A stretch of DNA of 64,000 nucleotides from NCBI GenBank assembly GCA_963070105.1, contig OY718808.1, positions 1,303,238 to 1,367,237 of the forward strand, written 5' to 3'. Positions 25,273 to 36,279 of this stretch are shown here, in pieces. The translations under genes and the position numbers were made by a program. How positions within the stretch are numbered: the first letter of the stretch is position 1; each line of letters starts with the position of its first letter. Below the pieces are notes generated by a model. It was given only the letters and a program-made list of their open reading frames with translations, ran no database searches and was not told the DNA's origin. The DNA is from Litomosoides sigmodontis. Taxonomy: Eukaryota; Nematoda; Chromadorea; Rhabditida; Onchocercidae.

Positions 25273-28049
25273 ATGGACGGAAACGGAAGAGCTTTGTACA
25301 GTTATTCATGGCAACAGTCACCGATAAATAAACGTCGACGAGCAAATCCACCGGAAGAAGGTGATTCACATATAAAATTGAGGATAAATAATAAAAATTA
25401 AGTTTGGAAAAGGTTGTCATGTAAATTAAAAATTAGCTTCTTAATCTGATCTGCTGATAGAGTGATTAGGTACATACCTATTTGCTCCCATTACGTCAGA
25501 AAGTTACGTATTGTCTTTTTATTAACTAAGAAATGCCTTTAATGTGTTTTTCATTTCTTGAATATATTTTAACAGTAGGAAAGGATTGTTGGGGTATATA
25601 TTTCCTTCAATGTAGGATTTTATTACAACACAGTCTTAATTTATAGAGAAGAAGATTTTCGATGACTGGTTTGAAGAAAAAGCGGACGAATATTTTCCGT
25701 GGATCAGGGATCAAGGCCTTGACAATGAAACTATTCGCGCTGCTAATGCATCAGTAACTTTTATTTCTTAAATTAACTCCACATTTTTGGATGTATGGCG
25801 TAAAATTTTTGCATACGGGATAATTTTAAAGCTTTAGAAGATAGGAAGGAAAATAGTGGAGGAATACTTTATAAATAGGAAATGCTAATGCTTTTTTGTT
25901 TTGGTGAGTTGAATTGATAAGTAAGATTTTTGATGAGCAGGGAAAATAATTAAAGGACTTTTTTGTTATGTAGGATTTTACCTGGCGGTTAATAGTTTGA
26001 TAGACCAATAGGAATCCTCTAATGTGGATATCAGAAGATAATAAAATGATGCTAGAATTTGCATATAGCTGGTGATGACATCTGATACCTGAAAGAAATT
26101 TTCTAGTTCTTGTTTATTGTGTAGAGCACTGCTTTTTAACATTGTTTAAACATTCAAAAAGTAATTAGGCTACTGAGTATGCATCCAGCATTCAATGTTT
26201 TTTCCTTTGAAATTCATTATTTGACTCTTGATGTCACATCTTTGTGTTCTGCAGTGGACTTCATATTCGCTATCATGCAGTCCAGAAGTGTGCAAAGCAT
26301 GTGTTTCTCCAATGATTTTGGAACGATTACAAAGACCAAAACAGAACCAAAAAACACTAGCAGAAGAAAGAATGCGTAAGAAGGCAGAAGGTGTGGCAAA
26401 CATAACCCGTTACGAAAGATCTCTTGTGGAAACGAGAAAAACGATTGGTAGCATTACTTGTCAACCATATTTTGATTTTTTTTCATGTTATTTTCTTCGT
26501 AACAACTAATTCCTAGATGCTACAGTCTGATATATTTATTTAGATATGCTGATGTTTTATACTGTATTGAACCTAGATACATGGTACTCTTTATGTTTTC
26601 GGAACTACTAGTGCATTATGAACATCGTTTTCAAATTAGTTATCGAAACTGATCTCGATGTTGGTAATGTTTCAATTACTTCTAGATAGAATAAAAACGG
26701 AAAAGCAACGAAAACTGATGTTTTCCAAAGCACAACACCAGGGGCTTTCCAGTTCCATGGTATTTCCAGAACACTCAGCATATAGAGGGTTGAATGAAGT
26801 TTCACCATTTCAAAACTACTTTTTTAAAGTAAGTGATGCTCCACACATCATCTTTTCGTGAGTTGTGGTATTGCGGCCTTTATCCAAGGCTTTTTGGAAT
26901 TAAACATCATATGATAATTTGCTGCAGTTATAATTCTGGTTCATCAATGTTAATTTATAACCATCCTTGCTCTGTGCATGCTATTATTCCGGTGGTCGGA
27001 AGTCTCATAACTATTTGAAGTACCGTGACTGAAAATAGCTGCATTCTTCGATTAGGGAAGAACCCGAAATGCGGTATATGAATCAAGGGATGCAAGCATA
27101 AACATTGACAAATGATATTTTAGAATGATTGAATTGAACGGTGATGTTTTTTTCAGGAACAGGCGACAGTAAATGAGGAAAAGTTAGAAAGCAAGTTGAG
27201 ATCCAATTCGTTCTCATCTACGAGGAGCACAACCTCGTAAGTCATAATGTAAATTGTTGTGGTTCGTCAGTTTTTTAATTATTAAAGCGTTGTTGCCTAG
27301 TTATTTTGAATGAGTTGTGAGTGGGTTTTCGTGGAAAGTTAATCTACCAACGAAACGGAAAGACAGAAGGAAATAATTTTTTTTATAGTACTTTTCAGTA
27401 GCATTTTCTTTGCTTTCGAATTATTTACGCTATTTTGTGACAGTGCCAGGAAGTATCGCATTTGATGCTTTGAAAATACTTCAAAAAAACTATTTTATTC
27501 GAAATCAAATAAGCAGAAATTTTTACAGCAATAATATTGAGGAGCGTGTGAAGCAGTCTGCATCATCAGAGTCAGAGAAGCAGACATCAATATATCATAA
27601 AGATGATGACAGCGACAATGAACTTCTTAGATTGGCATTCGAAAGGTGGGCAGCATTCCATTTGACTCGAAATATGGCTTTTCATATTTTCGTTGAAACT
27701 TGAGATTTTTTAATATGATCGAAGCTTAGGCTAATTTATTTTCACATAAGTACAGTTCATTGAGATGTTTTACTTTTTTATTTCTTTCCAAGTGGTTCGA
27801 TTTTATTTCTTGTTATTTTGCTGTAAAACTTCAACAGTTCTTTCTTATATTCACTTATAAGGAAATAAAGGCATCCGAAGGATTTTTAGTAGCCCTATCC
27901 AGAAATCGAAGTCAGCGCCAAGAATTGCCGCAAACGAGGACGACCTAAGTGACGAAGCTCTACTTGCAATAATGGCGTCATCACCAGTACGAAATCCGAA
28001 ACTCAAAAAAAACAAGTTATCAGCTGACCCATGCCAGTTATTGTCTTGA
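25273..28049 (+). CDS. uncharacterised 295-aa protein, probably nematode-specific
   Basis: Seven exons: 25273-25360, 25647-25753, 26255-26447, 26686-26828, 27157-27236, 27529-27645 and 27890-28049, with all phases consistent (888 nt). The N-terminus MDGNGRALYSYSWQQSPINK is followed by a basic patch (KRRRANPP). Next comes an aromatic/acidic segment (IFDDWFEEKADEYFPWIRDQ), a Cys-containing part (SCSPEVCKACVSP), then a charged helical, coiled-coil-like stretch (TLAEERMRKKAEGVANITRY). The end is serine-rich and acidic with SSPIQKSKSAP and DLSDEALLAIMASSPVRNPK. The SP sites and basic patches suggest a phosphorylated nuclear or cytoplasmic protein, which is an inference. There is no signal peptide or membrane helix, and I recognise no domain. 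The acceptors at 27529 and 27890 were chosen because they are the best TTTTACAG/TTTTTAG sites that keep the frame. Confidence 0.65.
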
Positions 28050-30098
28050 GATCTTAAATATGTATCGGCGAAGGTCCGCCATTCAGAACCCTGTAAGACG
28101 ATTTTCCTAACTATATTTATTTTATACATATAATTAAAACAGTTGTACATATGTTTTGTACATAATTTCGCTTTTAAATACTTTAAGCTTCGTCTTATTT
28201 TTCGTTTGCAATATTTTACGGTAATCTTAAAAAGTTATTTGAGTCTGTTGTAAATAATTTTAATTAATTTTTAAAAATGAGTTGCGGAGAAAGATAACTG
28301 TTGATGTATGAAAAGTTAGGTGCATATTTAAGGCGGTTTATGTGAGCGAACAGAAACGAACTGCAGTTTGTTTTTTCGTTATTAGAGCAATTTTCTTCAA
28401 TTCAATTTGGTGTTGATTTATACAGTGTCCCTTATTAGTTTCACTTTTTTGAACTATTTTTGTAATCATTTAATTTTGGCAGTTGGAGATATTGTTAGCA
28501 AGCGGGCCGTTTTTATAATTTATGATTTGAGCTGTTGACCGCTTTTTCATTGTTTTTAGTGTCCCATCTTTGCTGGAGGGAATGAAGAGATAATTACGCA
28601 ATGGCATAGCAGATGGAAGGAGTGTAGATTGTTTACGCTTTACCAAAATAAGACTATCTGGTAGGTCGTTGTAGATGGGAGTGAAAACGATACATTCCCT
28701 TTCTCTCCTTTTCTTGTATTTGTTTTCCCCTCCCACATCTACTTGATCATTGTTTTTCAGTTATGTAACATGGACAAGAGGAGGGTAGTCGGCAAGTAAC
28801 TTTTTGCTCACATTGGTTGCTTGATTTACATTTTTTTGACACTTCCGAATTTTATGGATTTCTTGATATTAGCAATTTTCTTGGGCAGTTGGATAGCATG
28901 ACAGTAGAGGCATTTATTTGTTAATTTGGAGCCATCGTTTATCTCATTCTCCTGTAATGTGTTACAATCTCTTATAGAACTATGTCTTAAAAAAAAGAAT
29001 ACTAGTGAGCTTGTGATCTAATCAAGTGCTGTGAAGTTAATTTTTCGATGACAGTTATTAGCACTTTTTCTATTTGAGAGTAATCTGACCTAAGCAAAAA
29101 AAGTAGGTCGTGATTAAAGAGAAGGAATTAATCAACTAGCTAATGGACTGTACTGTTTATAGAGTAATGGTGATTAGGATGAAACTTCGACAATAAGAGT
29201 ATATTTAAATAAAGCGTTGGTCGTAGTAAAGAACAATATGTTTATTTCTAGTTTATAGTACAATGAGGTCATAATTCATGATTCACTCAGTGATTTTTTA
29301 GGAAAAACGATGAGTGTAAACGGGTCATCATTTTTCTTTTCTTTTTAAGTGTCCCAATCCTCTTTACGTCGTTGCATGTGATCTCATCAGTACTGAGTAC
29401 CTGGATACAGTTCATATGGACATGTACAGCTTGCTTTATTGTTGTAGATGATGAGGCTTGAGTAGTAAATTTTCACCTATGGTTTTTGTGTTCACCGTAA
29501 AGTAATTTTTGTAGATGTCCAATTTTTTCACTGGACATTTTCATTCCATTTAATCTAGTTGAGCTTTGATTATTTTCAAATGTGACCCCGAGCAAGCCCG
29601 CGCGATTTATAATCAATTAGGTCACGCTGTAGTGCCCGCAACTCTTATTGTCTTTGATTCTGTTATTCCCAAGCACCTCCTGTTGCATCTAGAGGATTGT
29701 TGTTTACCATGTGATACATATCAGTTGTGCTGCAGACAGTGAGGGAAGGGTCAGAGGACAGTAGCGATAGCTGACCAGAGACCACTGTGCTCTCCTGGAA
29801 AGAAAAGCACATGTGATGAGTAGGCAACTACAAGCTTAAACAGTCAAGTTGCAAATAGACTACGACTTTTTTATATTGTGTTCCGTTCTTCAGAAGACAA
29901 CAGAAGCACGAATATTTATTTGTTCATGATGCTTATGTGCACAATTCATGCAACACACACTTTATGGCTGACAAAACGAAAAAAAATTATTCTCTTTTAT
30001 CCCATCAACATTTCTTTCTCGTTATCTTTAATCTTCCACCTCAACAACTCCATTACAGGTCCTGTACTGTGAAAGCTATCCATCATCGGCAAGTAAGG
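28050..30098. other. intergenic, may hold 5' UTR exons of the next gene
   Basis: No coding exon supported. A TTACAG acceptor at 30058 lies 40 bases before the next start codon and may receive a spliced leader or a 5' exon. Confidence 0.4.
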
Positions 30099-33010
30099 AT
30101 GAACCGAGTGAGAGATACTCCGAATGCAATGATTAATGCAACTGGCCTTTTGGTCAGAAATCAGTCGGCAATTAATTATGCAATGCATCCGAATACGTAA
30201 GTGAAATTATCGAAGTAATGAGTTTATTTGCTTACTATTATGAAGAACAAATTCCTTCGAACCGCTGGTTTATAAAATCTGTGTTCATACAATTCTAAAT
30301 AAATGAAAAAATAAGGTATCTGGTATCTGATTACATGGTTTGATTCAATCACGTTTGAAAATACTTTCAAAATTACCAGAATTTCATTAGTCGTTTATAA
30401 CACCCCACTATTTTAGGTCCGTCAGCTACGACAGTGGTATTGACGTTGGAATGAATACACCGGTGGGTCGTATGAGTCGTGCGCATCCGCTATCAAACTA
30501 TGATATTTCAATGACTGAAATCATGATGCGTCGCCTGCACATTATGAGGTCTATATTTCGACTTTTTTGGAAGAAAAAGAGGTTCAGCCTTTTGTAACCT
30601 GGGTTTTGATATTGCCTGATGTATTCAAATCATAAGTGCCAGCGATTTCAGTCTTCCATCTGGCCAGCCAAATAATACCGAGGATGAAAACAAGGAGAAT
30701 ATTTCTCCATTTCCCGAGCCAGATCGCAATGTCAGAGAGAGTACTCCTTCTGGTCGGAATCAACAACCGGAGAATATGTAAGAAAGAATATCATTGCTTA
30801 ACTTTGTTCAATTTTTATATGCGAATGTTAGCATTTTTAAGTTTTTTAAAAATTTGACGAACAACTGATATTTCAGAGTATCATTCTTATAGGAATCTTA
30901 CAACAAATATGATATCTTAACAGTAGATGATCGACATAATAATTGTGTTTTTTTAGTAAGCTTGGAAACATATGTGAGAATGAGATGCTGGAAGCGTTTT
31001 TGTTGAGTAGACATTGAAGTCATTGGTGTTAGGGACAAAATGTTTTTAGGGGAAACATTGTACGGTTTTTTTCACGGTCCATGCAACGTGTGAATCATAG
31101 CGGAGAAGAAAGGGAACGTTCAGGCTTTCTGCCTGCCGTAACTCAATCTGCTTCATTGCATTCGCCGCTTCGCTTGCCTGAGTTGTCTCCTATTCGTGCG
31201 ACACCCAGACACTCATCAATTCGTCGCCGAGCTAGGACAGTAGCAACAGAGGAAGCAGCGGACTTCGGTAATGAATTTTGGCTACTCATTGTTAGAATAT
31301 TAGTTTTCGTTATTCCTGTCTTTTTTTCCTCTGTTTAGCCGACTGAAATGAAAATGTTAAATGATTTTTTTTAGCATCTTTGGAGGATTTACCTGAAATA
31401 AGTCCATTTGGGCCAAATGGTACTCCACCGCGAACGCCCTCTCCAGTGCCGTTTGCTGGAGTCGGTAGTGATTCTGGGCATGGAAATTCGAGCGAAGTTT
31501 TGGCCAAGTCTGTTACTATCTCTGCTTCATTATAAATTTACCGTTTATTTACTCCAGTATTCAAACAGCTTTCATCAGTAGCTTGTCTAATTAAATAGAT
31601 ACTCTATAATCCAATATATTAGTTATATCGCAATATATGAAATATTGAAATTTCATTCATTCATCACGTGTTTTCGGTTTAAATGGGAGCATTTTTTTAA
31701 AGAAATATTTTAGTAATTTTGCCGCTAATTTCAGAATTCTTGGTTAATCGTTTTTCAAAGTTTAAGTGCAAGCAAGAAAAGTATATATAGGTAAGAAAAA
31801 GAACTGGAATTTGGTTTTTCAGCGTGCAGAGCACAAATGAACATACTATAGCCACAGCGATTGCAAATATGACAACAGGCACAGGTTTTGTGACTCCACT
31901 TTCTAGACCTCTGCAACCGCCTATGGCCCCTAGAAAAAAGAGGGTCGATAACCGATCTCTGCGGTCTGTTGGCAGTCCTTCATTTTTTCCGAAAAGCATG
32001 GCACGTTTAAGATTTAAGGGATCGCATACTATGAGACTTGTGCCTTCTCCTACTGATATCAATACATCGACCATGGTACTTCGTTCGGCACTGAAACCGC
32101 GTCGTTCAAAACGTACCAAAAGTAAGTTCAACAATTGTCACTTTTGACAGTATTTGTTGTTTTGTCATGAGATTTTCATTTTCTCTTTTTTTTGTATTCT
32201 GTTGTTAATGTTTGAGACTATATGTCGTTATACTGAAAGGGAATTTCAGGAATGCCGAGTCGTTATAATTGTGATACCGATCGTCATGCTGATTTACGTA
32301 AGAAGCCAAGAAAAACATAAATAAGGAACAACAAATTGTTGAGGGGCAGCTTTACAGATGCCATCTCATTTTTTCGTTATATACAGAAGATAAATGATTA
32401 TTTAAGGATAAAAGCTTTGGAAATTTTGAGAAATGTGCAGGCAGAAGATAAATGATTTTTTAAGGATGGAGTTTTAGAAATTTGAGAAATGATTTATCTT
32501 AAATTAATAATGAAGCTTTATTCATAAAACTTTCTCCTTTCTATAAGGAAAGTCGGAAACAGTTTTTTCAGATCATTTATTTGATGATTCACTGTAACTA
32601 GCACGAGATTTGTTGTTGTTATATTACAAAGATAGAGGCTCTCAGGTTTTTTTGTTGCCGCTACTAGGCCTACATAGCTTTACAATTGAAATGACTTGTT
32701 CTTTCGAAACAGATCAGATGCTCACTCGCATTTGTCTCTTTATAATTGTATAATCTTATTGTAGTAGTGTTTGGTATGGAAATCTACCAATAAAAATGTG
32801 CTGTTTATGAAAATGAAATTTCCCGCATACTTGGCCAAACACACCTATGTACATTATATATTTTCGCCTACTTTTTTTTTCTTAAAAATAGCAGGTGCTG
32901 AAGTTAAAAGAACTGGAAGGCCAATTCTGAGCTATTGGGTAGACGGTGAAGTTATCATACAGTTTAAGGACTTCAAACAGGAAAGCGTTTTAGAGGAAAG
33001 TGCTAAATGA
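30099..33010 (+). CDS. uncharacterised KEN-box protein with basic ..GRP..YW C-terminus
   Basis: Exons: 30099-30196, 30417-30548, 30652-30777, 31050-31267, 31375-31507, 31823-32121, 32250-32297 and 32895-33010 (389 aa), all in phase. It starts MNRVRDTPNAMINATG. A KEN degron lies in NNTEDENKENISPFPEPDRN, and many proline-directed sites follow (MNTPVGR, RATPRHSS, GTPPRTPSPVPF, FVTPLSRPLQPP, GSPSFFP). Near the end are RSALKPRRSKRTKR and then EVKRTGRPILSYWVDGEVII. KEN boxes are read by APC/C, so cell-cycle-regulated turnover is plausible. The arginine-rich segment leading to P-x-x-x-Y-W resembles the CENP-C motif (basic residues, P-x-x-Y-W, then G-E), with one extra residue and no cupin domain after it. 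I therefore suggest, tentatively, a chromatin or centromere-associated protein. It may share a transcription unit with TRAPPC6, 428 bp downstream. Confidence 0.65.
32250..32297 (+). other. 48-nt phase-neutral (possible cassette) exon
   Basis: Acceptor AATTTCAG and donor C|GTAAGA are both strong. It enters and leaves in phase 1, so the gene can be read with or without it; with donor read-through it ends at TAA 32318-32320, giving a shorter C-terminus without the YW tail. Confidence 0.5.
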
Positions 33011-33437
33011 AATGAATTAAAGTGATAATATTTGAGATGAAGTTTCTGCCATTTGTTTTGTTTAAATTGGAGCGTAGGTATCAGTATTTATGATGCATGA
33101 GTATGTGATTTGATAGTACTCTTGCATTTGTTCCTTGAAGAAAGCATCATGCGATGAGAATTATTTGTAAGCCAAGTAAAATTCCGTGAATGTCGCGTTG
33201 TTTAGCCACAGAGAATGGTTTTTGAGCCACTGCAAGCATTAGAATTTGTGTGAAACAGCAATTGTCTTAAGGGAAATTCTTTGTCAAGATTTGGGGTTAT
33301 ATTGCATACTTATCTTTCGGGTCTTTTCGTTTTTGTTTCTGTTGAGGAAACCAAGCAGTCATTTTAAGGTGGGCTAAAATACAAAACTTTGTGATGATTA
33401 TAATTCTGTCATTCTTTTCGAACAAACTGGAAATTTG

Positions 33438-34675
33438 ATGAATTCATTGATAACTGGGCCTCATTTTCCGTTTGAGTTTTTGCATGCCGAAATAATACGA
33501 TATGAAAGGCAACGAGAAGTAAGTTTTGACTTTGTACATCATTTCACTGATTTTTGAAATAAGATTAGTAACCTTGTATATGACTACAAAAGTAGTAAAT
33601 AAGATTGAAGTGAAGTTCCAAGTGTTTTCAAAATCTGACTGGTTAGAAGCATTAATAGAAAGATGATGGAAGGAACCTATTAACACGATGGAAATAATAA
33701 ATATCCTTTGACATTTAAATTTCTCAGATAAAAATTTTAATCTCTGATTTTTCATTAATTGGAGTTATTTGCTAGTCACTACAGGCAGAACAAATTGACA
33801 AACGGAAGAATTGGATTGAACAAATGAGAGACAATCCACAAATGGAAGTGTCATTATTGGATGAACAATTGAAGTCGGTGAAACAAGTCTTCATTCAGGT
33901 GCTCCTACAAGAAAGTGAAAGTGAAAATTTACGGAGTATTCTGGATGCATGTGAAACATTAGGTCTTTTCATTGCTGTATATTTGCATAATCAGATTTAG
34001 AGCATAAATTGCAGGGAAATGCTGATACACGTTTGGAAGCTCTAGGCTATCGCGTTGGTTTCGTGCTTGTTGAAAAAATTGCTAAAGATTTACCGAGGTT
34101 TGCATCCTTTTTCAGATTGGTTGAGTAGGCGACATATCTCTATTAGATAGTTAGCTGGACTGTTATATCCTTTATTATACCTAATCTTTTTAGGATGGTT
34201 ACTGAGTTAGAAAGGATGAAGTTTCTTTGCAAAGAATTTTGGACTGCTGTATTTGGCAAGCAGGTGGACAATTTGCGCACCAATCATCAGGTGTGCTTTA
34301 TGTTTCCATCATTTTAGTTTGCACGAGAATGTATTTTAAGCTCGAGACATCTTGGCTTCGATATTGCTGGTTCGTTTACAAGATTATTTCAGGGAATTTA
34401 CGTTGTCCAGGATAACAAATTTTTCATCTTAGCAAATTTTCCTGAAGGGAAGGAGCATGTGGACGAATCTGCTATCTATTTAGCTTTTCCCTGTGGCATT
34501 ATAAGGTTCTCACTTTTTTTTGAAAGCTACACATTTTATTGTTTTATTTAACAACTTATTCTATATTGTTTCCAGAGGTGCATTGTATAATCTCGGTGTC
34601 ACTTCGTTAGTTACATCATCGGTGGAAAGTGTGCCAGCTGTGAAATTTCATGTACATATGCAGCAGAAGAGTTGA
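33438..34675 (+). CDS. trpp-6: TRAPP complex subunit 6 (TRAPPC6/Trs33)
   Basis: Six exons: 33438-33518, 33785-33898, 34015-34097, 34194-34290, 34393-34505 and 34576-34675 (588 nt, 195 aa; human TRAPPC6B 158 aa). TRAPPC6 is a core subunit of the TRAPP tethering complex and Rab1/Ypt1 exchange factor in ER-Golgi and endosomal traffic. Diagnostic blocks: FEFLHAEIIRYERQRE, RLEALGYRVGFVLVEKIAKD, RMKFLCKEFWTAVFGKQVDN, LRTNHQGIYVVQDNKFF, YLAFPCGIIRGALYNLG and SVESVPAVKFHVHMQ. The protein is longer than usual because exon 2 adds a charged loop (KRKNWIEQMRDNPQMEVSLL). Reading through the donor at 33899 would lengthen this loop by about 20 residues, but the phase then fails at the next acceptor, so I ended the exon at 33898. 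Same strand as the previous gene, 428 bp apart. Confidence 0.93.
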
Positions 34676-36164
34676 CATTTCAAAAAGGATCATATATGCG
34701 GATTTTTAAGGAATTTATTTTTCATAGCAATGAAAGGCAATGTTTTTATTATTTTTGAAATGAAAATACCCGCTGCTTTGTAAACTAATCTCGATTTTTC
34801 CTTATATAGATGTTCTTTCATCAGTAGAACACAAAACTGAAAGGCTGCATACCAATGCAAAGAGAACCACAAAAATCACAGCTGTTATGCCTAAAGGAAA
34901 CATGGTAAAAACAGTAGGGTGTACAGGAATTCGAAAAGTTCTGGAACAGAGACATTTTGAAAAATATCCTTTGTGGTGGATGTTTTTAATTAACGAAGGT
35001 GATTAGAGCATTCTACAGCTTAAAACCGCTTAAAAGGACAAGTGGATTTTCATAAAGTCTATGGCACTTAACCACGACCGAATACATCCCTAATTTTAAC
35101 AATGATTCCAGCGAATAAGTATTGAAAATAGTATAGATAAGTAAGTAATCGTAATAAAATGTGACACATTACCAATAGGAATTTGATGGATTCGCGTTCA
35201 ACTTCGTTTAACTTCATCGCTGGGGTACTCTAAAAAAAAGTTTAGTGTTATTATTATGAATAGCTGAACTAGTGTTAAATTTATCTGGGCTTTTCCCATA
35301 CAAATCTTAAAAATTAATTTTACTAATTTAGTGTACCAATCAAACATTAACATGTGGATGTAAAAGACGTAAAATGAGGGGTTCATGAAAGTCCGGTTAA
35401 GGCGATTTTTGCCGCAATTAAAAGTTATTCGTGTGCTTTTGCAGTTTACATTAAAGTTTCTGATGCGACATTTTTTCAGAACCATTTCAACGTTATAAAC
35501 TGGAAAAATTTTAGCAAACTTTTTCGCTCTAAGTGGTACAGACTGAAATTCCAATGTTTGGAAATTTTTTGAACAAAAATGAAATAGGATTGGGTAAAAC
35601 TGTTGACAGTGCTTCGAGTAAGTTATTTTTCGCGATGCAATACAATGGGTGGAATGAAATTATTAATGTCAAAGATTAAAAAGCATTGCACAAGTATTAT
35701 TAATAAGCGTAGTCTACCATTTCCACCGCATAGCTGTTAATAGCCACAATCTTTTGACTGTCAAACAAAAGTTATTGCAAGTTTTTTGCACAAATTCAGC
35801 TAAGCAATAACTATTTTATTCACAATCAGTGTCAACTTCTAGAATTTCAGAACTTCGGGCTTATGTATAATTTAGACTTTGTGATATAAACGAGCACCGT
35901 TTCTTCGGTATGAAGAACATTTGGGCAGAATTTAGTTGCGTTATTTCTTTCCTAAAACTGACCATTCAGCGTTGTCGCAATTTTGACTATTTTTTAAAAT
36001 TTGGCAAGAAACTGCATCGATTAATGCATGTATTGTTCCTCTTGCATTTGAATATCAAAACCACGTGGTAAGTTCATTAAAGCTCAAAAATCTGCAATAT
36101 TAATTATTTTTAAGGCTGCGCATTTCAGCACTGAATGAAGTAATTGTCCATAATTTTAAAATGA
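34676..36164. other. intergenic
   Basis: No supported gene. Contains the left arm of an inverted repeat at about 35650-35748. Confidence 0.5.
35650..35748 (+). repeat. inverted repeat, left arm
   Basis: About 100 bp whose reverse complement matches 38333-38430 at roughly 80 percent by eye. The shared core includes AATGTCAAAGATTAAAAAGC and TTGCACAA; both ends are bounded by a GGTGGAA-type sequence. It flanks the zinc-finger gene. Confidence 0.75.
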
Positions 36165-36250
36165 AGTAATCGCGCCTGAGTCATCGGACTTACAGATCAA
36201 CATTTGACAGATCATAAGAGGACTCATGCAGGTGAAAAACCACGCTTTTG
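36165..36250 (+). pseudogene. C2H2 zinc-finger relic
   Basis: Encodes QHLTDHKRTHAGEKPRF before a stop: the second half of a C2H2 finger (H..H spacing) plus a TGEKP-like linker, with SSDLQ just upstream in another frame, so the finger is frameshifted. It lies about 360 bp upstream of the intact zinc-finger gene. Confidence 0.65.
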
Positions 36251-36279
36251 AATACTAAACACTCAACATTCATTCACTC

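Noticed and set aside
31697..32134. 145-codon minus-strand frame
   Set aside because: Antisense of exon 6 of the KEN-box gene, which has splice sites and phase support on the plus strand.
33899..33964. Longer TRAPPC6 exon 2 (adding VLLQESESENLRSILDAC)
   Set aside because: The later donor is phase 1, but the next exon needs phase 0; the donor at 33899 fits.
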